Source of the DNA: Modestobacter roseus
GTDB taxonomy: Bacteria; Actinomycetota; Actinomycetes; Mycobacteriales; Geodermatophilaceae
Length of the DNA stretch: 64,000 bases
NCBI RefSeq assembly: GCF_007994135.1
Contig: NZ_VLKF01000001.1
Location: forward strand, 3,224,001-3,288,000
Reading direction: 5' to 3'
Part shown: in pieces, positions 17,299 through 26,430 of the stretch
Layout: every line of letters begins with the position of its first letter
Position numbering within the stretch: position 1 is the first letter of the stretch
Notes under the pieces: model-generated
Seen by the model: the letters and a program-made list of their open reading frames with translations, nothing else
What the model was told of the DNA's origin: nothing
The model's database searches: none
Program-made: the position numbers and the translations under genes

Positions 17299-17424
17299 TC
17301 AGCCGGTGAACAGCGTGCTGGCGGTGCGGATGGTCTGCACCAGCCCGTACACCAGCGGCAGGCCCACCAGGGCCCAGGCGAAGGCGACCAGGCCGGTCGG
17401 CGTCGTGCTCTGCTGCTCGCTCAT
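17299..17424 (-). CDS. MFS transporter small subunit (41 residues)
   Basis: A tiny protein, MSEQQSTTPTGLVAFAWALV..., with one hydrophobic helix at about residues 11-38. Its ATG overlaps the stop of the upstream MFS transporter as ATGA, so the two are translationally coupled. It matches the recurrent short open frame that follows oxalate/formate antiporter (OFA) genes in actinobacteria and is annotated there as an MFS transporter small subunit. It probably packs against the transporter in the membrane. The role (stability, gating or targeting) is unknown. Confidence 0.8.
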   Translation of the reverse strand: MSEQQSTTPTGLVAFAWALVGLPLVYGLVQTIRTASTLFTG

Positions 17425-18836
17425 CGTGCGGTGCTCCGTTCGGGGTTGGCGCGGGCGGTGGCGGGGGTGGTGGCGTGCGGCTCGTGCCACTTCGCCGCGA
17501 CCGGCTTGACCAGCAGGTTGGCGACGAAGCCCACGGCCAGCAGGCCGACCATGATGAACAGCGCCGGCCGGTAGTCACCGGCGTTGAGCTGGCCCGGAGT
17601 GCCCTGGCTGTCCAGGACGCCGTTGACGATCAGCGGACCGGCGATGCCGGCGGCGGCCCAGGCGGTCAGCAGCCGGCCGTGGATGGCGCCGACCTGGTAG
17701 GTGCCGAAGAGGTCGCGCAGGTAGGCCGGGACGGTCGCGAAGCCACCACCGTAGAAGCTGATGATGATCGCGGCGAGCGCGACGAACAGCCAGACGGCGC
17801 TGCTGCCGACGGTGGCCAGCAGGACGTAGAGCACCAGGCCGACACCCAGGTAGACCATGTAGATGCCCTTGCGGCCGATGTAGTCCGACGTGGAGGACCA
17901 GACGAACCGGCCCGCCATGTTGAACAGCGACAGCAGCCCGACGAAACCGCCGGCCGCGGCGGCGGCGACCGCGGAGGTCTCACCGTTGCGGAAGAAGTCC
18001 TGGATCATCGGCGCGGCCTGCTCGAGGATGCCGATGCCGGCGGTCACGTTGCAGAACAGCACGGTCCACAGCAGCCAGAACTGCGGGGTCTTGATGGCGT
18101 TGCCGGCCGAGACGCTCTCGCTGGTGACCATCGACTTCTGCTTGACCGTCGAGGGGTCGAAGCCGGCGGGCCGCCAGTCGTCGGCGGGGACGCGGACGAT
18201 GAAGGCACCGAACATCATGAAGACCAGGTAGAGCAGGCCCAGGGTGAGGAACAGACCTGCGACGGCGTTGCCGCTCGGGGTGGTGCCCGCGGTGCCGTCG
18301 TAGACCGGGTCGTACCAGTTCATCAGCTGGCGGGACAGCGGCGAGGCGATGAGCGCGCCACCACCGAAGCCCATGATCGCCATGCCGGTGGCCAGGCCCG
18401 GACGGTCCGGGAACCACTTGATCAGCGTGGAGACCGGCGAGATGTAGCCGATGCCCAGGCCGATGCCGCCGATGACGCCGTAGCCGAGGTAGAGCAGCCA
18501 CAGCTGCTCGGTGTAGATGCCCAGGGAGCCGACGAGGAAGCCGGTGACCCAGAAGACGGCCGAGGTGAACATGGCGGCGCGGGGACCGTTGCGGTCCACC
18601 CACGTGCCGAAGAGCGCGGCCGACAGGCCCAGCATCACGATCGCGATCGAGAAGACGATCCCGATGGCGGTGAGGGTGGAGTCGAAGTGCGAGACGAGAG
18701 CTGCCTTGTAGACGCTCGTCGCGTAGGCCTGGCCGATGCACAGGTGCACGGCCAGCGCGGCCGGCGGGATGAGCCATCGGTTGAAGCCCGGCTTCGCGAT
18801 GATGCGCTCCCGGGCCAGGAAGCTGGGTACTGCCAC
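17421..18836 (-). CDS. OFA-family MFS transporter
   Basis: A 471-residue major facilitator with about 12 hydrophobic segments. The N-terminus (GFNRWLIPPAALAVHLCIGQAYATSVYK), the first-domain loop FGTWVDRNGPRAAM and SPVSTLIKWFPDRPGLATGMAI place it in the oxalate:formate antiporter family, which exchanges or imports small carboxylates. An extra loop of about 60 residues (about 175-235) lies between helices 6 and 7. GTG 18836 has CGGAGG 7 bp upstream. The substrate is not deducible from neighbours. The unit ends with the small partner gene and a strong terminator. Confidence 0.9.
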   Translation of the reverse strand: MAVPSFLARERIIAKPGFNRWLIPPAALAVHLCIGQAYATSVYKAALVSHFDSTLTAIGIVFSIAIVMLGLSAALFGTWVDRNGPRAAMFTSAVFWVTGFLVGSLGIYTEQLWLLYLGYGVIGGIGLGIGYISPVSTLIKWFPDRPGLATGMAIMGFGGGALIASPLSRQLMNWYDPVYDGTAGTTPSGNAVAGLFLTLGLLYLVFMMFGAFIVRVPADDWRPAGFDPSTVKQKSMVTSESVSAGNAIKTPQFWLLWTVLFCNVTAGIGILEQAAPMIQDFFRNGETSAVAAAAAGGFVGLLSLFNMAGRFVWSSTSDYIGRKGIYMVYLGVGLVLYVLLATVGSSAVWLFVALAAIIISFYGGGFATVPAYLRDLFGTYQVGAIHGRLLTAWAAAGIAGPLIVNGVLDSQGTPGQLNAGDYRPALFIMVGLLAVGFVANLLVKPVAAKWHEPHATTPATARANPERSTAR

Positions 18837-19073
18837 GGAACGACCTCCGAGGTGACGTGACGGCGCGGCCGGTCGGACGAGCCAGCCGCGCGAGTCACTC
18901 TCCTTGTGAGCTGCATCGCGACCGGGGGGACCGTACGTCGTCCCCGACCGTTTCGCCCTCCGCAGTACCCGAAGTGGGGACGGCGTGTCTCATCACGATT
19001 CCGCAGGTCGCGCTGCGAGTCCTCGACTGGTCGACACGGCCGTGGGGTCACCGGTGCCGGGGGTCCGCTGCCC

Positions 19074-19128
19074 AGCCGGCGCCCGGCCGGCGCTCGGCCG
19101 CCGCTCGGCCGCCGCTCAGCCGGCGCGC
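19074..19128. repeat. Five 11-bp tandem repeats across a stop codon
   Basis: Units (19074, 19085, 19096, 19107, 19118) are variants of GGCCGCCGCTC; units 3 and 4 are identical and the ends diverge. The array spans the stop codon (19116-19118) and last codons of the sterol-carrier family gene. Eleven is not a multiple of three, so a change in copy number would alter the protein's C-terminus. Confidence 0.6.
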
Positions 19129-19505
19129 AGCGGGGACAGCGGCAGGTGAGTTGCGAGGTCGGCGCGGTTGCCGCTGGCGCTGACCCGCCCCTCGGCGAGC
19201 GCGTCGGCCCAGGTGAGCGTCCCGGTGGCCAGCCGCAGCCAGGTCCCGGCGTCGGTCTCCACCACGTTCGGCGGGGTGCCCCGGGTGTGCCGCGGGCCCG
19301 GGATGCACTGCACCGCCACGAACGGCGGCACGCGGACCTCCACCGACCGGCCCGGCACCTGCTGGGCCAGCCAGCGCGCCGAGGTCTTCACGGCAGCGCC
19401 GAGCACCGCGCGCGGCGGCTGCTCGGCGTGACCGGTCAACCACGGCCGGACGGCGTCGACCGCGGCGCGCAGCTCGTCCGCGGGGATGGGCCGGGCCGCC
19501 GTCAT
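19116..19505 (-). CDS. Sterol carrier family protein (Rv0807-like)
   Basis: A 129-residue protein of the small actinobacterial family tagged sterol carrier (SCP2-like). It is recognisable by [50 protein letters not shown] sequence, visible from about residue 38 to 85. Its ATG overlaps the purL stop (TGATG), so it is translated with purL; the same gene sits in the pur region of mycobacteria (Rv0807). Function is unproven. The persistent coupling to purine genes suggests a link with that pathway. Confidence 0.85.
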   Translation of the reverse strand: MTAARPIPADELRAAVDAVRPWLTGHAEQPPRAVLGAAVKTSARWLAQQVPGRSVEVRVPPFVAVQCIPGPRHTRGTPPNVVETDAGTWLRLATGTLTWADALAEGRVSASGNRADLATHLPLSPLRAG

Positions 19506-21832
19506 CAGCTGGTCGGGACGGTCCCCGCGGGAACGGTGCCGACGGTGACCTCCGGGCTGCCGAACAGCGCCGGCAGGGTCGCCGCCCACGCCGCGCGCAG
19601 CTCGGCCAGCGGCAGCTCCAGCAGGCCGTCCAGCACGAGTGCGTCGCCGCCCGTCGCGCCGAGCTCGGTGACCGGCACGCCGGCCGCCTCGGCCGCGGCG
19701 CGCACCGCCGCCGGGTCGGTGGTGGTGACGACGACGCGGGCCACGGACTCGCCGAACAGCGCCGCCGTCGGGTCGCCCGGGACGCGCAGCCGGGCGCCGG
19801 TGCCGTACCGCAACGCCGACTCGGTCAGCGCCTGGGCCAGACCGCCGTCGGCCAGGTCGTGCGCGGAGCTGACCAGCCCCTCGGCCGACAGGGTCGCCAG
19901 CAGCTCGCCCAGGGACCGCTCGGCCGCCAGGTCCAGCCGGGGCGGCAGCCCGCCCAGGTGCCCGTGCACGACCGCGGCCCAGGCCGAACCACCGAACTCC
20001 GCCCGGGTCTCCCCCAGCAGCAGCACCGACTCGCCGTCGGCTCGCCAGCCGGTGGGCACCCGGCGGGTGACGTCGGCGTGCACGCCCAGCACCCCGATCA
20101 CCGGGGTGGGGTTGATCGCGACGTCGCCGGTCTGGTTGTAGAGGCTCACGTTGCCGCCGGTGACCGGCAGCCCGAGCTCGCGGCAGCCGTCGGCCAGGCC
20201 GCGGACCGCCTCGGCGAACTGCCACATCACCTCGGGGTTCTCCGGGGAGCCGAAGTTCAGGCAGTTGGTGACCGCCAGCGGCTTCGCGCCGGAGACGGCG
20301 ACGTTGCGGTAGGCCTCGGCCAGGTTCAGCTGGGCACCGGTGTAGGGGTCCAGCCGGGCGTAGCGGGCGTTGCCGTCCAGCGAGAGCGCGATGCCCAGGT
20401 TGCTGGACTCGTCGATCCGCAGCACGCCGGCGTCCTCGGGCTGGGCGAGCACGGTGTTGCCCCGCACGTAGCGGTCGTACTGCTCGGTGACCCAGCTCTT
20501 GTCCGCGCCGTCCGGGCTGGAGACGACGGCGAGCCAGTCGGCCCGCAGGTCGGCCGAGGACGACGGCGGCGCGTCGGCCTGCAGCGCGTCCAGGTCGGCC
20601 GGGCGGGCCATCGGGCGGTCGTAGCGCGGGCCCTCCAGCGCCACCGTGCGCGGCGGGACGTCGACGATCCGCTCGCCGTGCCAGTCGATGGTGAGCCGGT
20701 CGCCGTCGGTGACCTCACCGATGACCGTGGCCAGCACGTCCCACTTCGCGCAGACGGCGAGGAACTCGTCGACCTTGCCCGGCTCGACGATCGCGCACAT
20801 CCGCTCCTGCGACTCGCTCATCAGGATCTCGGCGGGGGTGAGCGTGGAGTCGCGCAGCGGGACGGCGTCCAGGTCGATCGCCATGCCGCCGGAGCCGGCG
20901 GCGGCGAGCTCGCTGGTGGCGCAGGAGATGCCGGCGCCGCCGAGGTCCTGGATGCCGGTGACCAGGCCGGCGGCGAAGATCTCCAGGCAGGCCTCGATCA
21001 GCAGCTTCTCGGTGAACGGGTCGCCGACCTGCACGGCGGGGCGCTTGGCCGGACCCTCGGCGTCGAAGGTCTCGCTGGCCAGCACCGAGACGCCGCCGAT
21101 CCCGTCGCCGCCGGTGCGCGCCCCGAACAGCACGACCTTGTTGCCGACGCCCTCGGCCTTGGCCAGCTGCAGCTCCTCGTGCCGCAGCACGCCGACGCAC
21201 AGGGCGTTGACCAGCGGGTTGCCCGCGTAGGTCTCGTCGAAGAGCAGCTCGCCGCCGATGTTGGGCAGGCCGAGGCAGTTGCCGTAGCCGCCCACGCCGG
21301 CGACCACGCCGGGCAGCACCCGGGCGGTGTCGGGGGCGTCCGCGGCACCGAAGCGCAGCGAGTCCATGACGGCGATCGGCCGGGCGCCCATGGTGAGGAT
21401 GTCGCGGACGATGCCGCCGACCCCGGTCGCCGCGCCCTGGTAGGGCTCGACGTAGCTCGGGTGGTTGTGCGACTCGACCTTGAAGGTGACCGCGTAGCCC
21501 TCGCCCACGTCGACGACGCCGGCGTTCTCGCCCATGCCGACCAGCAGCGCGTCGCTCTTCGGCAGGTCGCCGAAGCGGCGCAGGTGCACCTTGGAGGACT
21601 TGTAGGAGCAGTGCTCGCTCCACATCACCGAGTACATCGCCAGCTCGGCGGTGGTCGGGCGGCGGCCGAGGATCTCCCGGATCCGGGCGTACTCGTCGTC
21701 CTTGAGCCCCAGCTCGGCGAAGGGCTGCGCGTCGTCGGGGGTGCGCCCGGCCCGGTCGACGGTGTCGAGGTCGGGCATCGCCCGGACGGCGGCGTCGGCC
21801 GGGCCGTCGGCGGCGTGCGGGGTGGCGGTCAC
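19505..21832 (-). CDS. purL: Phosphoribosylformylglycinamidine synthase subunit (small-type PurL)
   Basis: Synthetase subunit of FGAM synthase, 775 residues, the small PurL that works with PurQ (glutaminase) and PurS. ATP and substrate motifs are visible: [12 protein letters not shown] near the N-terminus, [36 protein letters not shown], and in the second half [14 protein letters not shown]. The GTG start overlaps the purQ stop (GTGA) and its stop overlaps the next gene, so purS-purQ-purL-SCP form one coupled operon. Confidence 0.97.
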   Translation of the reverse strand: MTATPHAADGPADAAVRAMPDLDTVDRAGRTPDDAQPFAELGLKDDEYARIREILGRRPTTAELAMYSVMWSEHCSYKSSKVHLRRFGDLPKSDALLVGMGENAGVVDVGEGYAVTFKVESHNHPSYVEPYQGAATGVGGIVRDILTMGARPIAVMDSLRFGAADAPDTARVLPGVVAGVGGYGNCLGLPNIGGELLFDETYAGNPLVNALCVGVLRHEELQLAKAEGVGNKVVLFGARTGGDGIGGVSVLASETFDAEGPAKRPAVQVGDPFTEKLLIEACLEIFAAGLVTGIQDLGGAGISCATSELAAAGSGGMAIDLDAVPLRDSTLTPAEILMSESQERMCAIVEPGKVDEFLAVCAKWDVLATVIGEVTDGDRLTIDWHGERIVDVPPRTVALEGPRYDRPMARPADLDALQADAPPSSSADLRADWLAVVSSPDGADKSWVTEQYDRYVRGNTVLAQPEDAGVLRIDESSNLGIALSLDGNARYARLDPYTGAQLNLAEAYRNVAVSGAKPLAVTNCLNFGSPENPEVMWQFAEAVRGLADGCRELGLPVTGGNVSLYNQTGDVAINPTPVIGVLGVHADVTRRVPTGWRADGESVLLLGETRAEFGGSAWAAVVHGHLGGLPPRLDLAAERSLGELLATLSAEGLVSSAHDLADGGLAQALTESALRYGTGARLRVPGDPTAALFGESVARVVVTTTDPAAVRAAAEAAGVPVTELGATGGDALVLDGLLELPLAELRAAWAATLPALFGSPEVTVGTVPAGTVPTS

Positions 21833-22524
21833 GCGGCGACCATCGCGGTGAGCACGGAGGTGAAGAAGCCCAGGCCGTCGGTGCTCGGACCGGTCAGGTC
21901 CTCGACCGCGTGCTCCGGGTGCGGCATCAGCCCGACCACCCGTCCGTCGGCGCTGGTCACCCCGGCGATGTCGCGGGAGCTGCCGTTGGGGTTGCCGTCC
22001 ACGCCGGACCCGGGCGTCGTGCTGACGTAGCGCACGACCACCCGCCCGTCACCCTCGAGACGGTCCAGGTCTGCGGGTGCGGCCACGTAGCGGCCCTCAC
22101 CGTTCTTCACCGGGACGACGATCCGCTGCCCCTGCGTGAACGACGTCGTCCACGCGGTGTCGGCGCGCTCGACGAGCAGCCCCTGGTCACGGTTGCGGAA
22201 GTGCAGGTGGCTGTTGCGGGTCAGCGCCCCGGGCAGCAGACCCGCCTCGCACAGCACCTGAAAGCCGTTGCAGATGCCCAGCACCGGCAGCCCCTGCCGG
22301 GCCGCGGCCACGACGTCGGCCATCAGCGGCGAACGGGCGGCGATCGCCCCGGCGCGCAGGTAGTCGCCGTAGGAGAAGCCCCCGGGCAGGACGACGGCGT
22401 CGACGTCCTTCAGGTCGTGGTCGCCGTGCCAGAGCGAGACGGGCTCAGCGCCGGCGAGCCGCACCGCGCGTGCGGCGTCGACGTCGTCCAGGGAGCCCGG
22501 GAAGGTGATGACACCGATGCGCAC
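21829..22524 (-). CDS. purQ: Phosphoribosylformylglycinamidine synthase, glutaminase subunit
   Basis: Class I glutamine amidotransferase of 231 residues delivering ammonia to PurL. The nucleophile cysteine is in [10 protein letters not shown], and the His/Glu pair is in [10 protein letters not shown]. It starts at GTG 22524 ([14 protein letters not shown]), 12 bp after the purS stop. Its stop overlaps the purL start. Confidence 0.97.
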   Translation of the reverse strand: MRIGVITFPGSLDDVDAARAVRLAGAEPVSLWHGDHDLKDVDAVVLPGGFSYGDYLRAGAIAARSPLMADVVAAARQGLPVLGICNGFQVLCEAGLLPGALTRNSHLHFRNRDQGLLVERADTAWTTSFTQGQRIVVPVKNGEGRYVAAPADLDRLEGDGRVVVRYVSTTPGSGVDGNPNGSSRDIAGVTSADGRVVGLMPHPEHAVEDLTGPSTDGLGFFTSVLTAMVAA

Positions 22525-22536
22525 TGTTCTTCGTCC

Positions 22537-22776
22537 TCAGTCGGTGGGGAGGTGCAGCTCGACGTCCTCGATGACCGGGTTGGCCAGCAGCGTCTCCGCG
22601 ATCTCGCGGAGCTCGGCCTCGTCGGGGTCGCCGTCGACCTCCAGGACGAAGTGCTTGCCCTGACGGACACTGCGGACACCGGAGTGCCCGAGCCGCCCCA
22701 GGGCGCCGAGCACGGCCTGCCCCTGCGGATCGGAGATCTCTGGCTTCAGGACGACGTCGACGACCACCTGGGGCAC
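22537..22776 (-). CDS. purS: Phosphoribosylformylglycinamidine synthase subunit PurS
   Basis: The 79-residue accessory subunit that bridges PurQ and PurL in the small-type FGAM synthase. Family features: VVVDVVLKPEISDPQGQA, RQGKHFVLEVDG, and the C-terminal LLANPVIEDVELHL. It starts at GTG 22776 and is the first gene of the purSQL operon. The 227-bp gap to the divergent PilZ gene must hold the promoter; two GTGCAC words are present in it but no recognised operator. Confidence 0.95.
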   Translation of the reverse strand: MPQVVVDVVLKPEISDPQGQAVLGALGRLGHSGVRSVRQGKHFVLEVDGDPDEAELREIAETLLANPVIEDVELHLPTD

Positions 22777-23003
22777 GCCGGGAAGCCTACCGGCACCCTG
22801 TGCACACCCCGAGGGACGGGCAATCCCCGTTGTGCACGATCAAATGCGGGAAGCCAGTGTCCCTCGGCCGCCTTCCCACCAACGGGTGACCCGGAGCCGG
22901 GGTTGACCTCCACATCGAGCCGATCCCGTCCGATGATGGGCCCGACCGGTCGCCGCGGACAGCGGCCCGGAGGCGTACGACCGAGACGAGTGGAGGCAGC
23001 CAG

Positions 23004-23669
23004 GTGGTGGCGGGCACACCGAACGTCGACTTCCCGGCCGACACCACCGCGCTGAGCGTGCTGCCCCTCGGGCAGGACGAGGCGCTGACCAGCCGGGTCC
23101 GGCGCAGCAGCGACACGCTGCTGCACGTGAGCCACCCGCGCGACCCCCGCGGCGACGGCGCCGAGTTCGTGCTCCGGGACATGCTCGAGCTGTCCTGGCA
23201 GGCCGACGACGGGCTGCGGTCGATCCCCACCGAGGCCGTCGGCGTCACCGACGACGGCCTCTGGAAGCTCAAGATCACCGGAACGGCCAGCCGGCTGCAA
23301 CGCCGCGACGCCGTCCGCGCCCCGATCGGACTGCCGGTGACGCTCGCCTACGACGGGATCACCCTCACCGGGAGCACGGTGGACCTCAGCGAAGGCGGCC
23401 TGCTCGCCGTCTTCCGCGGCTACGCCGACCTCGGGGTCGGCACTCCGTTCCCCAAGCGCGGCCAGGTCATGCCCCTGCGGCTGGACCTGTGGTCCGACGA
23501 GCTGGTCACCGACGTCCAGATGGTGCGCCGCCGGCCCCGCCACGACCAGCTGCACGAGTGGTCGCTGGCCTTCGTCGGCCTGCCCGAGCCCGCCGCCGAC
23601 CTGATCCGCTCGCACGTGTTCACCGCGCTGCGCAACGCCCGCGCCCGCGGCATCTCCACGCTGTACTGA
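23004..23669 (+). CDS. PilZ-domain protein (probable c-di-GMP receptor)
   Basis: A 221-residue cytosolic protein. An N-terminal YcgR-like beta domain (about 1-95) precedes a PilZ domain (about 96-215). The two c-di-GMP contact motifs are intact: RRDAVR (RRxxxR) at about residue 99 and DLSEGG at about 130. It likely couples c-di-GMP to a partner such as a motility or surface-polymer complex; no such gene is adjacent. GTG 23004 has GGAGG 8 bp upstream. It is a single-gene unit followed by two hairpins. Confidence 0.85.
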   Translation: MVAGTPNVDFPADTTALSVLPLGQDEALTSRVRRSSDTLLHVSHPRDPRGDGAEFVLRDMLELSWQADDGLRSIPTEAVGVTDDGLWKLKITGTASRLQRRDAVRAPIGLPVTLAYDGITLTGSTVDLSEGGLLAVFRGYADLGVGTPFPKRGQVMPLRLDLWSDELVTDVQMVRRRPRHDQLHEWSLAFVGLPEPAADLIRSHVFTALRNARARGISTLY

Positions 23670-23671
23670 TC

Positions 23672-23688
23672 GCGATCCTCCGGATCGC
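23672..23688. terminator. Hairpin after the PilZ gene
   Basis: GCGATCC-TCC-GGATCGC starts 3 bp past the PilZ stop: a 7-bp stem with a 3-nt loop. A second stem with the same TCC loop follows at 23745-23761. Confidence 0.6.
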
Positions 23689-23744
23689 ACCGCGGCCAAC
23701 AGCCGTGCCCGGCGGCCGTGGAGCCGTTGCCCGCGATGCCGGCG

Positions 23745-23761
23745 GGAGGCCTCCGGCCTCC
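23745..23761. terminator. Second hairpin between the PilZ gene and purC
   Basis: GGAGGCC-TCC-GGCCTCC, a 7-bp perfect stem in the 221-bp convergent gap. It may serve the PilZ transcript or, on the other strand, purC. The rest of the gap shows no gene. Confidence 0.5.
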
Positions 23762-23890
23762 GCACCGGCGTCGCGGAACGGTTCTGGCGGCCCGTGGGTC
23801 GCCTGCCGTGCCCGGCTGGTCCCGCACGTCCCCACGTCGTCCCCGACTGCACCTTTGCGCAGGTGGTGAGCCGGGAGGATCGCCGTCGGC

Positions 23891-24751
23891 TCAGACGAAC
23901 TGCTGGCCGGTGAGCTTCTCGTAGGCGGTGACGTAGCGCTCGCGGGTGGCGGCGACGACGTCCGCCGGGAGCTCCGGCGGCGGGGAGACCCGGTCCCAGC
24001 CCGACGTGGTCAGCCAGTCCCGTACGAACTGCTTGTCGAAGGAGGGCTGCGGCGCCCCCGGCGACCAGGTCATCGCCGGCCAGAAACGCGAGGAGTCGGG
24101 CGTGAGCACCTCGTCGCCGAGCACCAGCTGCCCGTCGGCCGTGCCGAACTCGAACTTGGTGTCGGCCAGCACGATCCCCGCGTCGTGCGCGATCTCGGCG
24201 CCCCGGCGGTAGAGGGCCAGGGTGAGCGCGCGCAGCGCCTCGGCCCGCTCGGCACCGACGGCGTCGACCACCTGCGCGAAGCCGATCGCCTCGTCGTGCT
24301 CGCCGAGCTCGGCCTTCGTCGACGGGGTGAACACCGGCTCGGGCAGCTGCGAGCCCTCCACCAGGCCGGCGGGCAGCGGCACGTCGAGGATCGCGCCGGT
24401 GCGCTGGTACAGATGCGTCCCGGAGCCGGAGAGGTAGCCGCGGGCCACGCACTCCACCGGCAGCATCTCCAGCCGGCGCACCAGCATCGCCCGCCCGGCC
24501 ACCTCGGCCGGGACGTCGGTCGCCGACACCAGGTGGTGCGCGGCGCCGTGCTCGGCCAGCACCGGCGCGAGCTGCTCGAACCACCACACCGACAGCGCGG
24601 TGAGCACCCGGCCCTTGTCCGGGATGGGCGTGGGCAGCACGTGGTCGTAGGCGGAGATCCGGTCGCTGGCGACCAGCAGCAGCCGGTCGTCGTCGACGGC
24701 GTAGACCTCGCGGACCTTGCCCCGGGCGACGAGCTCGAAGGGCAGGCTCAC
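23891..24751 (-). CDS. purC: Phosphoribosylaminoimidazole-succinocarboxamide synthase (SAICAR synthetase)
   Basis: Joins CAIR and aspartate with ATP to give SAICAR. It has 286 residues with [11 protein letters not shown] (ATP loop), [36 protein letters not shown], and the C-terminal [11 protein letters not shown], all family marks. The GTG start overlaps the purB stop as GTGA, so purB and purC are coupled; PurB also acts on the PurC product, SAICAR. Confidence 0.97.
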   Translation of the reverse strand: MSLPFELVARGKVREVYAVDDDRLLLVASDRISAYDHVLPTPIPDKGRVLTALSVWWFEQLAPVLAEHGAAHHLVSATDVPAEVAGRAMLVRRLEMLPVECVARGYLSGSGTHLYQRTGAILDVPLPAGLVEGSQLPEPVFTPSTKAELGEHDEAIGFAQVVDAVGAERAEALRALTLALYRRGAEIAHDAGIVLADTKFEFGTADGQLVLGDEVLTPDSSRFWPAMTWSPGAPQPSFDKQFVRDWLTTSGWDRVSPPPELPADVVAATRERYVTAYEKLTGQQFV

Positions 24752-26055
24752 GACAGCGCGGCGAGCCGGTCGAACAGCGGTCCCAGGTTGGCCACGTACT
24801 GCTCGGGCCGGCAGATCTCGTCCAGCCGTGCCTCGTCCAGCGTCACGCCGTCCTCGCCCGCCCGCTCACGCAGCGTGTGCCGGAACGGCGTGCCCTCGGA
24901 CCAGGTCCGCATGGCCGCGGACTGCACCAGCGCGTACGCCTGCTCCCGGCCCATGCCGGCCTCGACCAGCTCCAGCAGCACGGAGGAGGTGTAGATCAGC
25001 CCACCGGTCGACTCGAGGTTGGCCCGCATCCGCTCGGCGTCGACGACCAGGTTCTCCACCAGGCCCGCCGTCAGGTGCAGCAGGTAGTCGGTGGTGATCG
25101 CGGCGTCGGGCAGGAAGACCCGCTCGGTGGAGGAGTGCGAGATGTCCCGCTCGTGCCACAGCGGGATGCCCTCCATCACCGGGACGATCGCGGCCCGGAC
25201 GACCCGCGCGAGCCCCGCGATCCGCTCGGAGCGGATCGGGTTCTTCTTGTGCGGCATCGCCGAGGAGCCCTTCTGCCCCGACCCGAACGCCTCGGACAGC
25301 TCGCGCACCTCGGTGCGCTGGCCGTGCCGCACCTCCAGCGCGATCGCCTCGCAGACCGTGGCGATGATCGCCAGCGCGGAGACCCACTCGCTGATCCCGT
25401 CGCGCAGCACCACCTGGGTGGAGGCGTCCGCGGCGCGCAGGTGCAGCGCCTCGGCCACCGTGACCTCGACCGAGGGGTCGATCAGGGAGTAGGTGCCGAC
25501 GGCGCCGGAGATGGCGACCACGCCCACGGCCTCGCGGGCGCGGCGGAGCCGGTCCCGGGAGCGGGCCATCGCGAAGGCGAGGTCGGCGACCCGGTGGCCC
25601 CAGACGTCGGGCTCGGCGTGCACGCCGTGCGTGCGGCCCACCTTGATCGTGTGCCGGTGGGCCAGCCCGTGGTCGCGCAGCGCCGCGACCAGGCGGTCGG
25701 CCTTGGCCAGCAGGACGTCGGTGGCGTCGGTGAGCTGGACCGCGAGCGCGGTGTCCAGCAGGTCCGACGACGTCATGCCGTGGTGCACGTAGGCGGCGGC
25801 CGAGCGCGGCTCGGTGTTGTCGGCCCACGCGGTCAGGAAGGCGATGACGTCGTGCTGGGTCGTCTCCTCGATCTCCGCGACCCGCGCCGGCGTGGGCGGC
25901 GGGGCGTTGCGCACCGGCTCGACGACGTCGGCGGGCACCCGGCCGGCGGCGGCGTGCGCCTCCAGGACGAGCGTCTCCACCCGGCACCACAGCTCGTACT
26001 TGTGCTCGTCACTCCAGACCCGTCCCATCTCGGGCAGGGTGTAGCGGTCGATCAT
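24748..26055 (-). CDS. purB: Adenylosuccinate lyase
   Basis: Releases fumarate twice in purine synthesis, from SAICAR and from adenylosuccinate. It has 435 residues; the fumarase/aspartase-type signature [15 protein letters not shown] carries the mobile catalytic loop, with the catalytic histidine in [10 protein letters not shown] and substrate contact [16 protein letters not shown] 26055 starts [10 protein letters not shown], the conserved N-terminus. It is the first gene of a two-gene operon with purC. Confidence 0.97.
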   Translation of the reverse strand: MIDRYTLPEMGRVWSDEHKYELWCRVETLVLEAHAAAGRVPADVVEPVRNAPPPTPARVAEIEETTQHDVIAFLTAWADNTEPRSAAAYVHHGMTSSDLLDTALAVQLTDATDVLLAKADRLVAALRDHGLAHRHTIKVGRTHGVHAEPDVWGHRVADLAFAMARSRDRLRRAREAVGVVAISGAVGTYSLIDPSVEVTVAEALHLRAADASTQVVLRDGISEWVSALAIIATVCEAIALEVRHGQRTEVRELSEAFGSGQKGSSAMPHKKNPIRSERIAGLARVVRAAIVPVMEGIPLWHERDISHSSTERVFLPDAAITTDYLLHLTAGLVENLVVDAERMRANLESTGGLIYTSSVLLELVEAGMGREQAYALVQSAAMRTWSEGTPFRHTLRERAGEDGVTLDEARLDEICRPEQYVANLGPLFDRLAALS

Positions 26056-26146
26056 GCGGGCACCGCCGGGAACTGGTCAGCAGGTCGTGGCACCGTGACA
26101 TCCTCCCGCACGGGCCGGTCGGCCCGTGCATCCCCTCGGAGGAACC

Positions 26147-26390
26147 ATGCTGAAGCGGGCCACCCGCGCGCTCTCCCGCGCCCGGGCGCACCTCCGGGCG
26201 GCCGCCGAGCGCGACCCCTACGCCTGGCCCGACGGGACGGTGCTGGTGCTCGGCGACGGCACCCGCGCCGTCGTCGACCACGTCGAGGGGCACCCGCTCC
26301 CCGGACCGGACGCCGACGTGCGGCCGAACGGGCATCCCACCCGGCGGCCGGCCGTCGACGGCGCGGGACCCGGCGCCCCGCGAGCACCCC
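26147..26390 (+). CDS. N-terminal reading frame upstream of the AI-2E permease (separate small gene or frameshifted part)
   Basis: From ATG 26147, preceded by a strong GGAGG, reading frame 2 has coding-quality codons for about 75-80 residues (MLKRATRALSRARAHLRAAA..., DGTVLVLGDGTRAVVDHVEG). Around 26365-26395, near a C-rich run, good codon use switches to frame 1, the frame of the permease. Frame 2 stays open further but with poor codons. Either a single base was lost (in the genome or in assembly) from one long gene, or this is an overlapping short gene. The end given here is only the switch zone. No family is recognised. Confidence 0.4.
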
Positions 26391-26430
26391 TCCCCCAGGC
26401 AGCCCGCAGCCGGACGCCCCCGACGTCGAC

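Noticed and set aside
22777..23003. Purine-repressor (PurR-type) operator upstream of purS
   Set aside because: Two GTGCAC words and short dyads are present, but no recognised purine operator, and nothing comparable is shared with the other pur promoters.
24877..26146. Upstream extension of the AI-2E frame across purB
   Set aside because: The frame is open only because stop codons are rare at this GC content; it is antisense to purB and shows no family sequence before about 26390.
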